DNA of 64,000 nt, taken from NCBI GenBank assembly GCA_018417955.1, contig JACTVC010000002.1, positions 992,001 through 1,056,000 of the forward strand. The letters run 5' to 3'. The position numbers and the translations under genes are program-made. Positions 35,424 through 47,026 of the stretch are shown here, piece after piece. Below the pieces are notes generated by a model that saw only the letters and a program-made list of their open reading frames with translations, searched no databases and was not told the origin of the DNA. This DNA is from Laccaria trichodermophora. Lineage: Eukaryota; Basidiomycota; Agaricomycetes; Agaricales; Hydnangiaceae. Positions within the stretch are counted from its first letter, which is position 1. Every line of letters starts with the position of its first letter.

Positions 35424-36275
35424 TCATGGCCCAAACTTTGCAAACTTCTTCGCATTCTGCACATCCCTCTTCAACACCTGCTCCCAATTCTTCACAAGTT
35501 CCAACGGGCTCAAATCCCTCAACGACCCAAACGGCACAATCTGCACCGCAAGCGGATAACACTCTACCCCAATAGCAGCAACCGTCCCCATCCGCCTTTT
35601 CTCACTCTCCTCGCGCAGCTTCCCAATCTGCACCAAACTCTCCGGCCACGCTCCCCCCAACGTCCTCGCCTCATCCATCTCGATCGCCTCTGCCCTATCG
35701 ACGCGGAAGAATTTGCCAGGCGCACCATTATTGTCCTCCCGATAACTCACCTGCATACGTACGATGTGCGTTCTGGAGCGTTTGATGTCCCGTGGGAGGG
35801 CGAGGGCGTGGATGGTCGCGGCCATTAGGGTCGAGTTGTGGAATTTGATCCATTTTTCGAGGCGCTGGTCGAGGTCGGTTAGTGTTATCCCGTGTGGGAG
35901 GGAGTGTGCGAGGATGCCGGATTGGTCGGCTTGTGCGAGTTGGGCGGCGTGTTCTGCGTTGTTGGTGCATGCCGGTTTGTGGTTCTGCTAAGGTAATTGG
36001 AATGTTGGAAGAGTACGTAGGTTGAAGACGCACTTTCCAGTCTTTCGTTTGGCATTCGCGAGAACAATATCTATAGTGCGTCGGTGAGTTTTTGAGAGCG
36101 TCGGGTTCGGGGTATGTAAGGGTACGTACTTGACGGCTTTACACCTCGCGCAGACTTTGAGCGTCGTATCGGTTCCTCGAGCCGCACATTCGAAATTGCT
36201 GCATTTGTGGCCGAGTCTTTTTGGCCCGCCTGGAGCTCGAGAAATTATAGAGGGATCTGGGAAGCTTGAAGTCAT
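35424..36275 (-). CDS. MYND-type zinc-finger protein
   Basis: Begins MTSSFPDPSIISRAPGGPKR, followed by the MYND zinc finger. The Cys/His ligands are readable across an intron: KCSNFECA, KVCARCKAVKYC, then SRECQTKDWK and HKPACTNN after a short intron near 36070-36130. MYND fingers usually bind proline-rich peptides. The C-terminal part (TLMAATIHALALPRDIKRSR, FRVDRAEAIEMDEARTLGG, VQIVPFGSLRDLSPLELVKN) resembles the large MYND family of Agaricomycetes with no known enzyme domain. An upstream in-frame Met at 36371 would add 32 residues. I prefer the inner Met because of the usual family start. Confidence 0.8.
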
Positions 36276-36539
36276 TGCAGAATTTTGCGTGCAAAACAAT
36301 GACGGGTCAATGTCAAAGTCGCATTCAAAGGCCAATCTATTTTGACTCGCTGATGGCGGTTTTGCGTTCAAAAAAAGAATTTGCCCTGAACTCTTCCCGC
36401 CAATGCTTGCCTATGTTACTGTAGTCACATCATTTTTTCACAAAGATCTTTTCCAAGATTCTTGGATACTTACGACCGCCTTTGTCGTCTTTCCCTCTCG
36501 ATTTCGACAAGATATTGGCACATAGACTACCCCCAAGGA

Positions 36540-37112
36540 CCTTTTGATCTTCGCCTTCAACTCCGGACCGCATCTTGGTTTTGCAACGTGGATACTTCGC
36601 CGACGTCGAAGTGTTTCTGCCGGAAAGGAAGTTTCTGGCTAGATTGATTCAAGAACAACGAGCGCGACTACACAATCCACACGCGTGCATAAGTAACCAG
36701 CAAGAAGTCACCGACCCATTGCCAACCACTAGACCGCGACCAAAGTACGTAAAGTTCTGGCAAAACCTTTTCTCACCTGTCCTTAATTCACTAGTTTAGT
36801 TTGCCAACAAGTAGAACACGCTCTCTGTAAAAGCGGAACGCGATTGTGGAAAACGTAGATGTGTATGGCCGGTTTGCGAGGACACGGGTGGCAAGAAACT
36901 ACGCGTAATATCCTGACGTTGCGTGGAAAGTTGTCAATGTATGCCTTGAATGGGCTTTCACAGGACGAAGAGAAGGTGCGCCACTGCACGAGTCTGCTCT
37001 AGGAACTCCAAAAAGAGTGAATCGGGTGCGAATAGTCACTGAAGCCTTTGATAAATTGGCTTCCATGGCCAGTTCAGCCAATCGACTTCCCTCCAACTCC
37101 GCAATCTTCTAA
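36540..37112 (+). CDS. Hypothetical spliced gene or relic
   Basis: Three protein-like segments on the plus strand can be joined at plausible splice sites: LQRGYFADVEVFLPERKFLA and LIQEQRARLHNPHACI (to a gtacgt donor at 36746), CQQVEHALCKSGTRLWKT (36801-36857), and VVNVCLEWAFTGRREGAPLH through RLPSNSAIF to a stop near 37111. No start exon is certain and I recognise no domain. It could be a real small gene or the decayed end of one. Confidence 0.3.
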
Positions 37113-37190
37113 CGCATGGACCTCCTATCAGTCACCCATGCGCACTATAAGAAACCTCAGGCTTCGACTCAATGATCTCTTCCAACAATC

Positions 37191-38656
37191 ATGTTCGGCA
37201 CCATCCTCATCCCCCTCGCTGTCGGTATCCTTCCTTTTGTTCACGCAGACGTGTACAAGCTCGAGTTACAAACGCTTCCTCCGAACCCGACTTCGGAGAG
37301 TACGTATCTCACGGCGAAAGATGGGGCGTTTGACCCGCTTGCGGTGGCTGATGGTGGTCACAACGTACCTCTCACCAGTTCGTAGCCATCCTCTAAGAGT
37401 CCTACCGATCTGACTTTATCTTGTTAGACTTCATCAACAGCCAGTATTTTGCTGACATTTCCATCGGGACTCCGCCTCAGACCGTATGTAGCTCATGCAA
37501 TTTCCGTACCTCTGAACTCACGCATAGCACATCCAATTTATTAGTTCAAAGTGGTTCTGGACACAGGGTACGCAATAAATAAATCCACAAATTACTTTTT
37601 TATTCATTCCGTTTAGATCGAGCCATCTTTGGATTCCGAGCGTACAATGTACATCAATCTCCTGCTATGGGCACAAAAAGTACAACTCCCAGGCATCGTC
37701 CACATTTAAATCGAATGGGTCTCGAGAAGTCTCTATTCCATATGAGTCATCCACTCTCCGGGGCGTTGTGTCGACTGATGTGTTCAACATTGGCGATCTG
37801 CGTATCAGAGGTCAAAATTTTGTAGAAGTGGTGCGGGACCTTTCGGCTGCCTTTGTCGTCTCTAGGTACGTCTTCAATCTTACTATAAGCCGCCGTTCTC
37901 AAAGAAAATAATCAAGGTTTGACGGTGTATTGGGCATTGCACTCGATGATACCATCTCTGCCCCCTCTCCTTTCTCCAACATGATCACGCAAAACCTCAT
38001 CGCTTCACCCGTATTTTCATTTCACATCAGCACTGGCACCTCCAAGAACTACGCCACTTTCGGAGGAATCGACCCTTCCGCTTACGTGGGTAACCTTTCA
38101 TACGTTCCGGTTACGCGCAGGGGCCGCTGGGAACTTGACCTTTTGAAAATTTCTTTCGGTAATGAAGAGTTGGACTTGGAAAGTGGAACCACTGCCACCA
38201 TTGATACTAGTGCGTTATGGGTTTTTCTTCAAAACACCTCTGACCTGAAAGTATGTAACCCAGGGGCGTCCTTTATAAATCTGCCTACGAACTTTGCAGA
38301 ATTTTTGAATACCCAAATAGGTGCGGAAAGGGTGGCGGCTGGCTTTTATAAGGTTGCTTGCGCAAAAGTTGCTAGCCTTCCCGAGTTTTCGTTTTACTTT
38401 GGTGGCAAAGCGTACCCTCTCAAAGGAACCGATTACATTACTGAAATTGAAGGTACCTGCCTTTCATCCTTTGTAGGTTTGGAAGCTGGATCCGGTTCCC
38501 AGTGGGTCGTTGGTGAGAGTCTTATCAATGCCCATTCGTTCAGAGTCGTCCTCTGAAACAACAAATTTTCAACTACTAGGGGCTGCCTTTCTCCGCAAGT
38601 ACTTCACCGTTTTTGACGCTGGAAGGGCGGCTATCGGTTTTGCTACGTCGGTTTGA
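37191..38656 (+). CDS. Pepsin-family (A1) aspartic protease, divergent active site
   Basis: Secretory signal MFGTILIPLAVGILPFVHA, then a propeptide (YKLELQTLPPNPTSES). The mature N-lobe starts at NSQYFADISIGTPPQTFKVV. The first catalytic motif is DTGSSHLW, restored by splicing out an intron after DTG at about 37569. The closest relatives by layout are vacuolar saccharopepsins: the C-lobe has FAEFLNTQIGAERVAAGFYK, ACAKVASLPEFSFYFGGKAY and TDYITEIEGTCLSSFVGLEA. The second catalytic Asp is kept (ATIDT), but the following Gly of DTG is replaced: with a good 54-bp intron removed it reads IDTRASFINLP, and if unspliced DTSALW. The last exon gives AAFLRKYFTVFDAGRAAIGF, where the usual GDxFLR has become GAAFLR. 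Activity is doubtful. Confidence 0.85.
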
Positions 38657-40318
38657 GTACCCTCGTTGTATCGTAGATTTTCGACTATCACATAGTTCTG
38701 GATTGGTTTTGGATGGCACGGCGTTTAATCTGACGTGCAGCTCGGTAATCTACTGCTCGGAAGCTGTGCTCTTATTTGGCGTGATGTTTTGGACTGTCCC
38801 CTAGGCGTGTCCCCCATTTAAATTGTGCGCAAGTCGCCACTGTTTTACGTTCAGTGCTTCTCATCCAAGTCCATGTTCTCTGAAGCAAAATCCGTATGGT
38901 CAACTCTAGCCCTGGGTGCTCAGAAAGCATCACAGAAGAGGGTCAGTGCCATGTTCAGTCTATCATGAGCTGCGCATTCATTATTTTGTTCTCAATCCTT
39001 TCTTCACGTTCACCTCTGGATGCGGGTTATGCAACAACAACGCTCAGGTCAATTCCCGAAATACCCCTTTCAACGTGGATGGCCTAAAGCATCAAGGGTG
39101 ATGGGCTCGCAAGTACGTTGGCGATCTTTCCAATATTATACAGCCAATTCATACCTGCGACCGACAGGTCCAATCAATGGAGAAAATGACTGGATCGTTC
39201 AATTGAGTTTTCCTCCTTAAGTTTTAAAATGGCAAGCGAGTCATTATTGCTCGGATTCCCACACCGCTCACTTCTATTCACGTAGCAGATCCACCGATCT
39301 GACACCTCTTGATGACTTCCGCTGCCAGTCGACACCATCGCTATCCTCACTACCCCTGCACCCGTTTGTTACCACCCCCGGGATGCTTTAAGTAGGAGGA
39401 CGTTTTCCACAGTCAAAGTGCGTCAGGCTCTGACTTCGTTCACTCAACTTGACCGACTCACGAGCACGCACCCAGTGGCACTCCACTATGTGTTTCAAGG
39501 CTATCACTGGCATAGGATTCCCTTCTCCAGCCTTTTACAACGAGTTCCGTCAAAAGTGACGCGAATATCACTCGATTTACAAATATACCTTACACTTGAA
39601 GCACTGGAAGTGGAACGCAGTAGAAGACGCGTCCGCTCAAGTGCGCTTTCGATTCAACGCGTTATTAGATGTTTCCTGTTCAATTCACGACCAGTGCATC
39701 TCGTTGTCAACACTTTTTTCACTTCATCCTTCCAGATTTGCCAACAACTCGTATTTTTTCTGTCAAGATTACAAGATACTGTTCTAGGACGACTTCCAAG
39801 TTACCGCCTCACGCCTCACTCCACTTTTAATCGGTCAATTGTAAGACTGCACCCAATACTTAATCAGAGGGCTCTGTATACCACCAGACCTGGTGGTGTA
39901 GCAGATAGTAGGCATCCAGGCATTATTTTTCACTTGCAAAGACGAGCGTCCCTGTTCAATTCAGGGCCAGGTCGATTGTCTGTCAACTCTAATTATTTTC
40001 CCGCGTTTGACGCCAATGAACTACATATATCAACCATGGCATGCATCCAACCCGCAACACGCTTCAGCCTCATGGACTATTCGGGCGTTAATCCAGCGCA
40101 GGTGGCCTGAGACAGGCGGAACTTGAACTTGGAGAGCTGTCCTTGTCTCTGATACTATCTTCACATCTGCTACAGCACACACGGTCGCCTATTCTTTTTC
40201 TTCCGTGGGCGCATAGATGAGCGCTCGCAGTTTGATTTCAAATCAATCCACCTGTCTGCAACGTTGTCTCGTCAACAGCAGTTGAAGGGCTGGCTCAGCT
40301 CATCCCCACCCCCCTACC
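38657..40318. other. 1.7-kb intergenic region with one long unsupported frame
   Basis: Contains an open plus-strand frame at 39418-40110 that begins with GTG, not ATG, and has no recognisable motif. It is rich in Ser, Arg and Leu, as expected of chance translation. No other gene, RNA or repeat was recognised. Confidence 0.35.
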
Positions 40319-41607
40319 ATGGTTTCGCAGTGGAATACCGATATCTTTCGACGCATTTTTCTCCCGACCACATCAAATGAATACGTCCATTCCCAAGCGA
40401 GTCGTTTCTTCTCCGCATTAACCCCATCGCTGATTAGTAGAAAGGATGAGTACAATAAGACGTTCAAGGCTACTTTGGAAGAAAAACGTGCTTATTTAAA
40501 GAAGATAGAGGGTATGGTGAGTCACGTCAACATGTGGTTCGGCTTGGAAGCTAATCAAAGACTCTTGGACTTGGTCATGTAGTTAGAAAAAGCTGAACGC
40601 GTAAAACAGCGCACTCTGGAACAACAAACTCAAGACGATACGGCTCTTATCCGTGCTTTATGCGAAAACATTGAAAAATGCAAAGTTCTGAGAGTACATG
40701 TAACGCCGTAACATCCACCTTCTCCCTCCTTCCGTGTTAACCCCATGCTAGATAGAAGAAGTTAAAGGAAACATTGCGGATTACGAAAACCTTTTGAACT
40801 GCCAGACAACATTGGATATGACGGGATTTTATGAATTACGTGACTGGGCAAAGGTTTGTTCTCCGAATGCACTCCTTTTATATATTTCATTTAAGCGCAC
40901 TGTTATCTAGGCCATGTCTGAAGTGTACGACGGTCTGGCAACCGGTGTGATTACGATCTCTCTCGCTGGAGCAGCTATAGTCTATTCTACAATATTCGGG
41001 TATCAGCAAAATTTACCGTCATTTGTTGAATCGTTCACTGACGTACTTTTTCTTGCGTAGTGCTGCCCGCGGAAACGTCGGACTCATGGTGTTCTCGTTT
41101 TCTCTGTTTAGTGTCGGTTTTATAATACCAGCGCTTACTCAACTTGGTCTCTTCTGGGCGCAATTGAGTCGTTACAGAGTCCCGTTTGCTAGTCAGACCT
41201 TTTGGCGAATTGTGCTCGGGTCAGTCCTACCCTGCACAAATTACTACGAAGTCCTTCTGATATTTTCTCTACATAGCGCTTTCATGGCGCTTTCTGTTCT
41301 AGCTGTTGGGTCGGCTATCGTAATACTCAATATCACGGTATTTGACCTAGGAAAGAACAGCAACGTCTTGACGGATAGGTTTCCAAGGAGCGCGTCAATT
41401 GTTGTCTTCGCTTTCTCTGGACTTTTGGTTCTCATATTTCTGCTGTCGATGATATTATCCGTGATTGCTCGCGGTCCAGAAAAACTCTTTTTTGGAGAAG
41501 CCCACGCGGCTAGGCAGGAAAAAGGTCAGCAGCTGAGGGACTTCGATCTTGACAAAGGCATTTGGTGGAGGAGTGGTTCTCACGATAATACCTCTCAGAA
41601 TGCTTAG
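40319..41607 (+). CDS. Hypothetical coiled-coil and four-helix membrane protein
   Basis: Begins MVSQWNTDIFRRIFLPTTSN. A helical, charged region follows (KATLEEKRAYLKKIEG, LEKAERVKQRTLEQQTQDDT, IEEVKGNIADYENLLNCQTT) that looks like coiled coil. Four hydrophobic segments then appear: LATGVITISLAGAAIVYSTI, VGLMVFSFSLFSVGFIIPAL, AFMALSVLAVGSAIVILNIT and IVVFAFSGLLVLIFLLSMIL. The tail is cytosolic-looking and charged (KLFFGEAHAARQEKGQQLRD). Four or five short introns are inferred from frame changes at GT-AG sites. I recognise no named family. It is probably an Agaricomycete-specific membrane protein. Confidence 0.6.
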
Positions 41608-42656
41608 GGTTGGCTTAGGGTGTATTACGCGTCAGCGATAACTAGTACCATATTCTTGGCTTGACTGTTAGTGTACACATAACAGAGGCTGAAATACCGG
41701 ATCGGATAGAGACGTGCCGCGCGGGAGATTTTACATCATCGCTTTTAGCAGAGCCACGTTCCCCAACAATATTCACCACTCTTACAGGAAATTAACTCAC
41801 GATGCGCCATCTATTTCACGCTCTAAGGAATTGTCGTCGAGGTGGTGTGGGTTTGCTATCTTACTTTTACTTATTGCCCAGAAATGCGGCTTGTCGTGTA
41901 GAATTTGTAGTAAAGGAAGAGCATGTGCAACGACGGAAGGTTGTCCGTAGCCGATAACAATTGATAACGGCGACGCAGTGTGCGTCGTACTCGGAGAGTC
42001 GGGCGCTCGTATGTTGCTCAGTGCCAAGAACAGCAATGGTCTGTAGCATTGGTCCGAAGAGCTTCAAGTACTTACAAAAATGAGCGAATTGAGGACGTTG
42101 GAGACGGAATGCACTTTCTTTGAAGCCATCTAAAGATATATATGTACGATATCGGAGACAGATATCAAGTATATTAGATATTCCAGGAGGTCGAAGATTG
42201 AATGTCATGGCGGCATGTCATCTTTAGAACAGCGGCTATTTTTAGAGATCGGATGCCGATTCCGAGAAACATTTGCATCACGTGATCGCAGCGATCAAGT
42301 AAGACAATGCGCTACCAGAGCGAGACACAAAGCAATGAAGGAGAATAAAAATCGGTCTACGACGACGAAGGTAGAACGACGCTTCAGTAGCCAAGGCCTC
42401 GCCACGAAAAAGCAGTGGAACAATTGAGAACGTAGGCTGTTGAGGCGCTGTGATCGGCTCGCGGCAAGGTATTTGTAGTTGTTTCCGTGTTTATGATCGC
42501 GCGGTAAAAAGTTAGGGGGAGAGTAATATAAGGCAGCAAATCGTCTGCCGCCAGACACCCTTTTTCTCCTTCCTCTTCACTCCCACCCGCCTGATCGCTC
42601 GCCTCCTGCGTTCTCCTCCCTCCGCCCTATCTTCGTGATAGCATCATACCGCAGTT
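41608..42656. promoter_or_regulatory. Upstream region of PMA1 copy 2
   Basis: About 1 kb with no supported gene. A TATA-like TAATATAAGG occurs at 42524-42533, about 125-130 bp before the ATG. It is followed by a CT-rich leader (42560-42630) like the one before copy 1. A palindromic CACGTG-like TCACGTGATC lies near 42280. Confidence 0.45.
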
Positions 42657-45600
42657 ATGAGCGAAAACGCTGAAAAGGGTTCGCCCGCGGCGGCAACACC
42701 AAGCTCAGACAACACACCCGCCGAAGCACCAGAGAAAAAGAAGAGAGAGTACAAGGACTTTGGGCATGAACAGGAGAAGGCTACACGTTCGTCTTTTTTA
42801 TCTTCTTCTCCATCCCCATGTCTCAGATGGCTGACCGCCGTCTGCAGATGCCTTGGTGGACATGGCTACGGTAACTATCCCTTTGATTTTTTTTTGCGAT
42901 CCGAATTTGAATCTTCGTTACAGATTCAGCTCAAGGCTGAAGACCTTTACGACAAGGACAAGGTCGATCTAGAGACCATTGTCATTGACGATGTCTTCCA
43001 GCTCCTGCAGTGTAGCGAGGATGGTCTCAGCCACGAGGAGGCTCTGCGTCGTCTAGAATTGTTTGGTCCTAATAAGCTAGAGTCGGAGGAGCAAAATCCT
43101 ATTCTTCAGGTATTTTTGCCTGCTCGTCTTGTTTGAATTCTTGCTGACGGTGCGTTTTTAAAGTTTTTGGGTTTTATGTGGAATCCTCTGTCCTGGGTTA
43201 TGGAAGCCGCCGCTCTCGTTGCCATCATTCTATCCAACGGTCAGGGGACTCCTCCGGATTGGGAAGATTTCGTCGGTATCATCACTTTGCTATTCATCAA
43301 CTCCGCCATTGGTTTTTATGAAGAGCACAACGCCGGCAATGCAGTCAAGGCTCTCATGGACTCGCTCGCTCCCAAAGCCAAGGTCAAGCGCGCAGGCCAG
43401 TGGTCAGAAATCGAGTCGTCCATCCTCGTTCCCGGTGACATGATCTCCTTCAAGATTGGTGATATCGTTCCCGCCGATTGCCGACTCACAGAGGCAATCA
43501 ACGTTTCCATTGATCAGGCTGCTTTGACCGGCGAGTCTCTCCCTCAGTCCAAAAAAGCTGGCGACCAGTGTTTCTCGTGAGTTGTTTATTTTTAGCTTTC
43601 CTGACGTCACACTCATGTGACTAGTGGGTCCACGTGCAAACAGGGTGAAGCTGAGGGCGTCGTTATTTCAACTGGTGCCAACACTTTCTTTGGTCGTGCT
43701 GCGTCGCTCGTTGGTCAAGACGATGACAGCACCGGTCATTTGCAGAAGATTCTTGCTCAGATTGGGTCATTCTGCCTCATCACCATCGGTATCTTCGTTC
43801 TCGCAGAGATTTTCTGTCTCTATGCCGGTTTCCGTTTCCAATATCGTCGTGGATTGAACAACATCCTCGTCCTTCTCATCGGTGGTATCCCCATTGCCAT
43901 GCCTACTGTCCTCTCCGTCACTCTTGCCGTCGGTGCCCAGCAACTCGCGAAGTACAAGGCCATCGTTACCCGTATCACAGCCATCGAGGAGTTGGCCGGT
44001 GTCACTATTCTCTGTTCAGATAAAACCGGTACCCTCACCACAAACAAGCTCACCATCGATCGTAGCACCATCAAAACCTACGCCCATTTCAACCCTGATG
44101 AAGTAATCCTGTTGGCAGCGTACGCCTCGCGTACCGAGAACCAGGATGCCATCGATAGGTCGGTCGTCGAGGCTCTTGGTGATACCGCTCGCGCTCGTGC
44201 CGGCATCAAGCTGCTTGACTTCAAGCCCTTCAATCCCGTCGATAAGCGTACCGAGATCACCTATCGTGATGAGTCGTCCGGGAAACTTAAGCGCGTTACG
44301 AAGGGCATGACTGGTATTATCATTGAGCTCTGCTCGCGCAACAAGACAGAAGAATTGGAGAATACTTTAGAGCATGATGTGGAGGAATATGCCAGCCGTG
44401 GTCTTCGTGCGCTTGCTGTCGCCTATGAGGAGTTGGACAGCGATAACTTCGAGGCTGAAGGCAATGGCTTCGAACTCATCGGTCTCCTTGCTATCTTCGA
44501 TCCCCCCCGTGATGATACCAAGCAGACCATTGATGATGCCATCTCCCTTGGTGTCCGCGTCAAGATGGTCACCGGTGATCAGCTCGCCATCGCCAAAGAA
44601 ACTGGTCGTCGTCTCGGTCTTGGTGATCACATGTACCCCGCAAAGGTTCTGAAGGAGGGTCCCCCCGCAGGCTCCAAGTTTAGGCACCTCGACGAGATGA
44701 TCATGGATGCCGACGGGTTTGCTGGTGTGTTCCCTGAGCACAAGTATGAAATTGTCAAGCGTCTCCAGGGTATGGGCCACTTGTGCGCAATGACTGGAGA
44801 TGGCGCCAATGATGCTCCTGCTTTGTCCCGCGCCAACGTTGGTATTGCTGTCGAGGGTGCCACTGACGCCGCTCGTGGTGCCGCTGATATCGTCCTGACT
44901 GAACCTGGTCTCTCTACTATCGTTCACGCCATCCGTCAAGCTCGTATCATTTTCCAGCGAATGAGGAACTACTCCATCTACGCCTGCGCCGTCACCATCC
45001 GTATCGTTGTCTGCTTTGCTATCCTCGCATTCACGTACAAGTTTGACTTCCCTCCCTTCATGGTGCTAGTCATCGCCCTTCTCAATGACGGCACCATCAT
45101 GACCCTCTCTCTCGATCGTGTCCTTCCTTCTATGACTCCCGATAGTTGGGATCTTGCAGAGATTTTCGCATACGCCATCGCTTATGGTATCTATCTGACA
45201 GGATCTACGTGAGTGGTGTCTTCTCGTTTCGTTTTTGAACAATTATCTAACCCATTCTTTCGCTTCGTTAGTGTTGCATTGGTCGTCATAATTGTCGAGA
45301 CCGACTTCTTCCAGAGAAAGTTCGGCGTTGCCCTCAGCTCTCCTCCTCCCATCAACAAAAATGATCCTCAGCTTCACATGATCACATACCTACAAGTTGC
45401 GATCATTTCCCAAGCTTTGATTTTCACTACTCGTGCCCACAGCTTCTTCTTCATGGAACGCCCGTCCTTTGCCCTCTTCGCCGCTTTCTGTCTCGCCCAA
45501 CTTATCTCCTCTATCATTGCGGCTTACGCTGACTGGGGTTTCACCGACATTCATTCTATTTCTGGTGGATGGATCGGTATCGTTTGGGTCTGGGTACGTC

Positions 45601-45971
45601 TTGCTCTCTGTTCAACGTGTTTTTTTTTTTGTTAATCCAGTCTTTTCTAGAACATCGTCTGGTTCATCCCTCTGGATTGGATCAAATTCGGTATGCGGGC
45701 TACCGTTATCAAATGGCTTCGTACGCGTCACGAACGTGCTCTCGCCAGGGACACCGTCGCTGGTGTTCCCCTCGGTCGCAGCAAGTCGCGCGTGGGTTCC
45801 ATTCACGAGTCTCTCTACGAGAATCGCGTTTCTTTCATCAAGCGTGCTGCTCGCAAGGTCGGCCTCGGCAAGGTCCACGTGTCGCCTCAGGAGTTAACCC
45901 GCTTCACATCCGTCCAAGCTGCGCAGGCTGGACAGACATTGGCTCGCAACCCCAGCCGAGCAGCCCATTAA
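42657..45971 (+). CDS. PMA1: Plasma-membrane H+-ATPase, PMA1 type, copy 2
   Basis: A second full proton pump, very similar to the copy at 31430 but clearly diverged at synonymous sites and in its ends. It begins [20 protein letters not shown] and ends [10 protein letters not shown]. All signature blocks are intact: [23 protein letters not shown] with the phosphorylated Asp, and [20 protein letters not shown]. The conserved tail is [20 protein letters not shown]. All six introns, including those bounding the 23-nt micro-exon (42848-42870, HALVDMAT), fall at the same places as in copy 1. The duplication was therefore by DNA, not retroposition. The codon choice is more C-ending than in copy 1, which suggests strong expression. 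Confidence 0.96.
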
Positions 45972-47026
45972 AACCTCAATAGGAAAATAAAAGAGCCCTC
46001 TACCTCTCTGTCAACATCCTCTAATGTCCTCAACGAACGCACCACGTTCTTATCACGCAATACTTTATCCTTATAGACCGGACACCTGTCCCCGCTATCA
46101 TGGCGTCTTCGTTCCCTTCCCTCTCCGCTATCCTCGAGTCCGCTCCCCCTTTCCAGCCCGACCCGCTGCTCTGCCTCTGATACCCGTTGGGACAGAAGAG
46201 TCATGTGTTCATTGTGTAGAGTGTTATGTGTTCGCGAGCTGATTTCTTTGCGGGTGGAGCTGATGTCCATTCGTTGATCTCCAAATTTTTTGTCAGAACA
46301 CATCATTTGTATAGCTATCTCTTCTGCCTATTATTGCAATAACTATCGTACAGCAAACACTAATTAATACATCGCATTGAACAATAACAATAATAGGTTT
46401 GCAGCAAGTTTGCAGTGATTTGAGATCAGCCAAACAGAGAAAGCACAACAATTCACATTTTCTACATGCCATCGTCACTATGGGAACTTTGCCCTCAGCA
46501 CGCTCTTCGACAACGTCGGACGGCGTTGATCAAATATGCCGTCGTCCAACTTCCATGACAAACTTGAAACTTGAAAGAACTGTGAAGGCTACACATAAAA
46601 TTCAAGGGTTCACTGTGCGTCGAGCTCGTAAGTTTTGTACCAGTCATTGTTGAATCGCGATAGTAAATATCTTACAGACGCCCGAGAGTCAAAACTCGTA
46701 GCCTTCAGACAGTGACTGTCTTGAGTGCCTTCGTTGGGCTTGGGCAGGCTTGGGCCGAACCCGTCTGTCAGCTGAAATTAACCAGAAATCGGAGACCGGA
46801 CCCAGTTGTCGTTTGACCCACGCGGTGGGCCATATATCATGACTTCTTAAGCCCTGGAGGTTGATGGCATCATGGTACACTATTGCCTTCGCATCTCACT
46901 ATACCTGTGTTCACGTCAACTCCACGTCAAACGGGGCAGACTGCATCGTCGTCGTCCTATCCCTGGCCAGGCTCCTTGATTATTTCCCAAGGCTGGTACC
47001 TGTGGGTTCTGTAATCATCCCTTCCA
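45972..47026. other. Intergenic, no supported gene
   Basis: 3' region of PMA1 copy 2 and the upstream region of the first PPxY membrane protein. A plus-strand frame at 46399-46653 has no recognisable content. A first coding exon with a signal peptide for the downstream gene could lie here, but I could not identify one. Confidence 0.35.

Noticed and set aside
35403..35828. Plus-strand 141-codon frame
   Set aside because: It is the antisense shadow of the MYND gene's last exon.
39418..40110. 230-residue frame as a protein gene
   Set aside because: It opens with GTG, has no recognisable motif and has a chance-like composition. Kept only as a low-interest observation.
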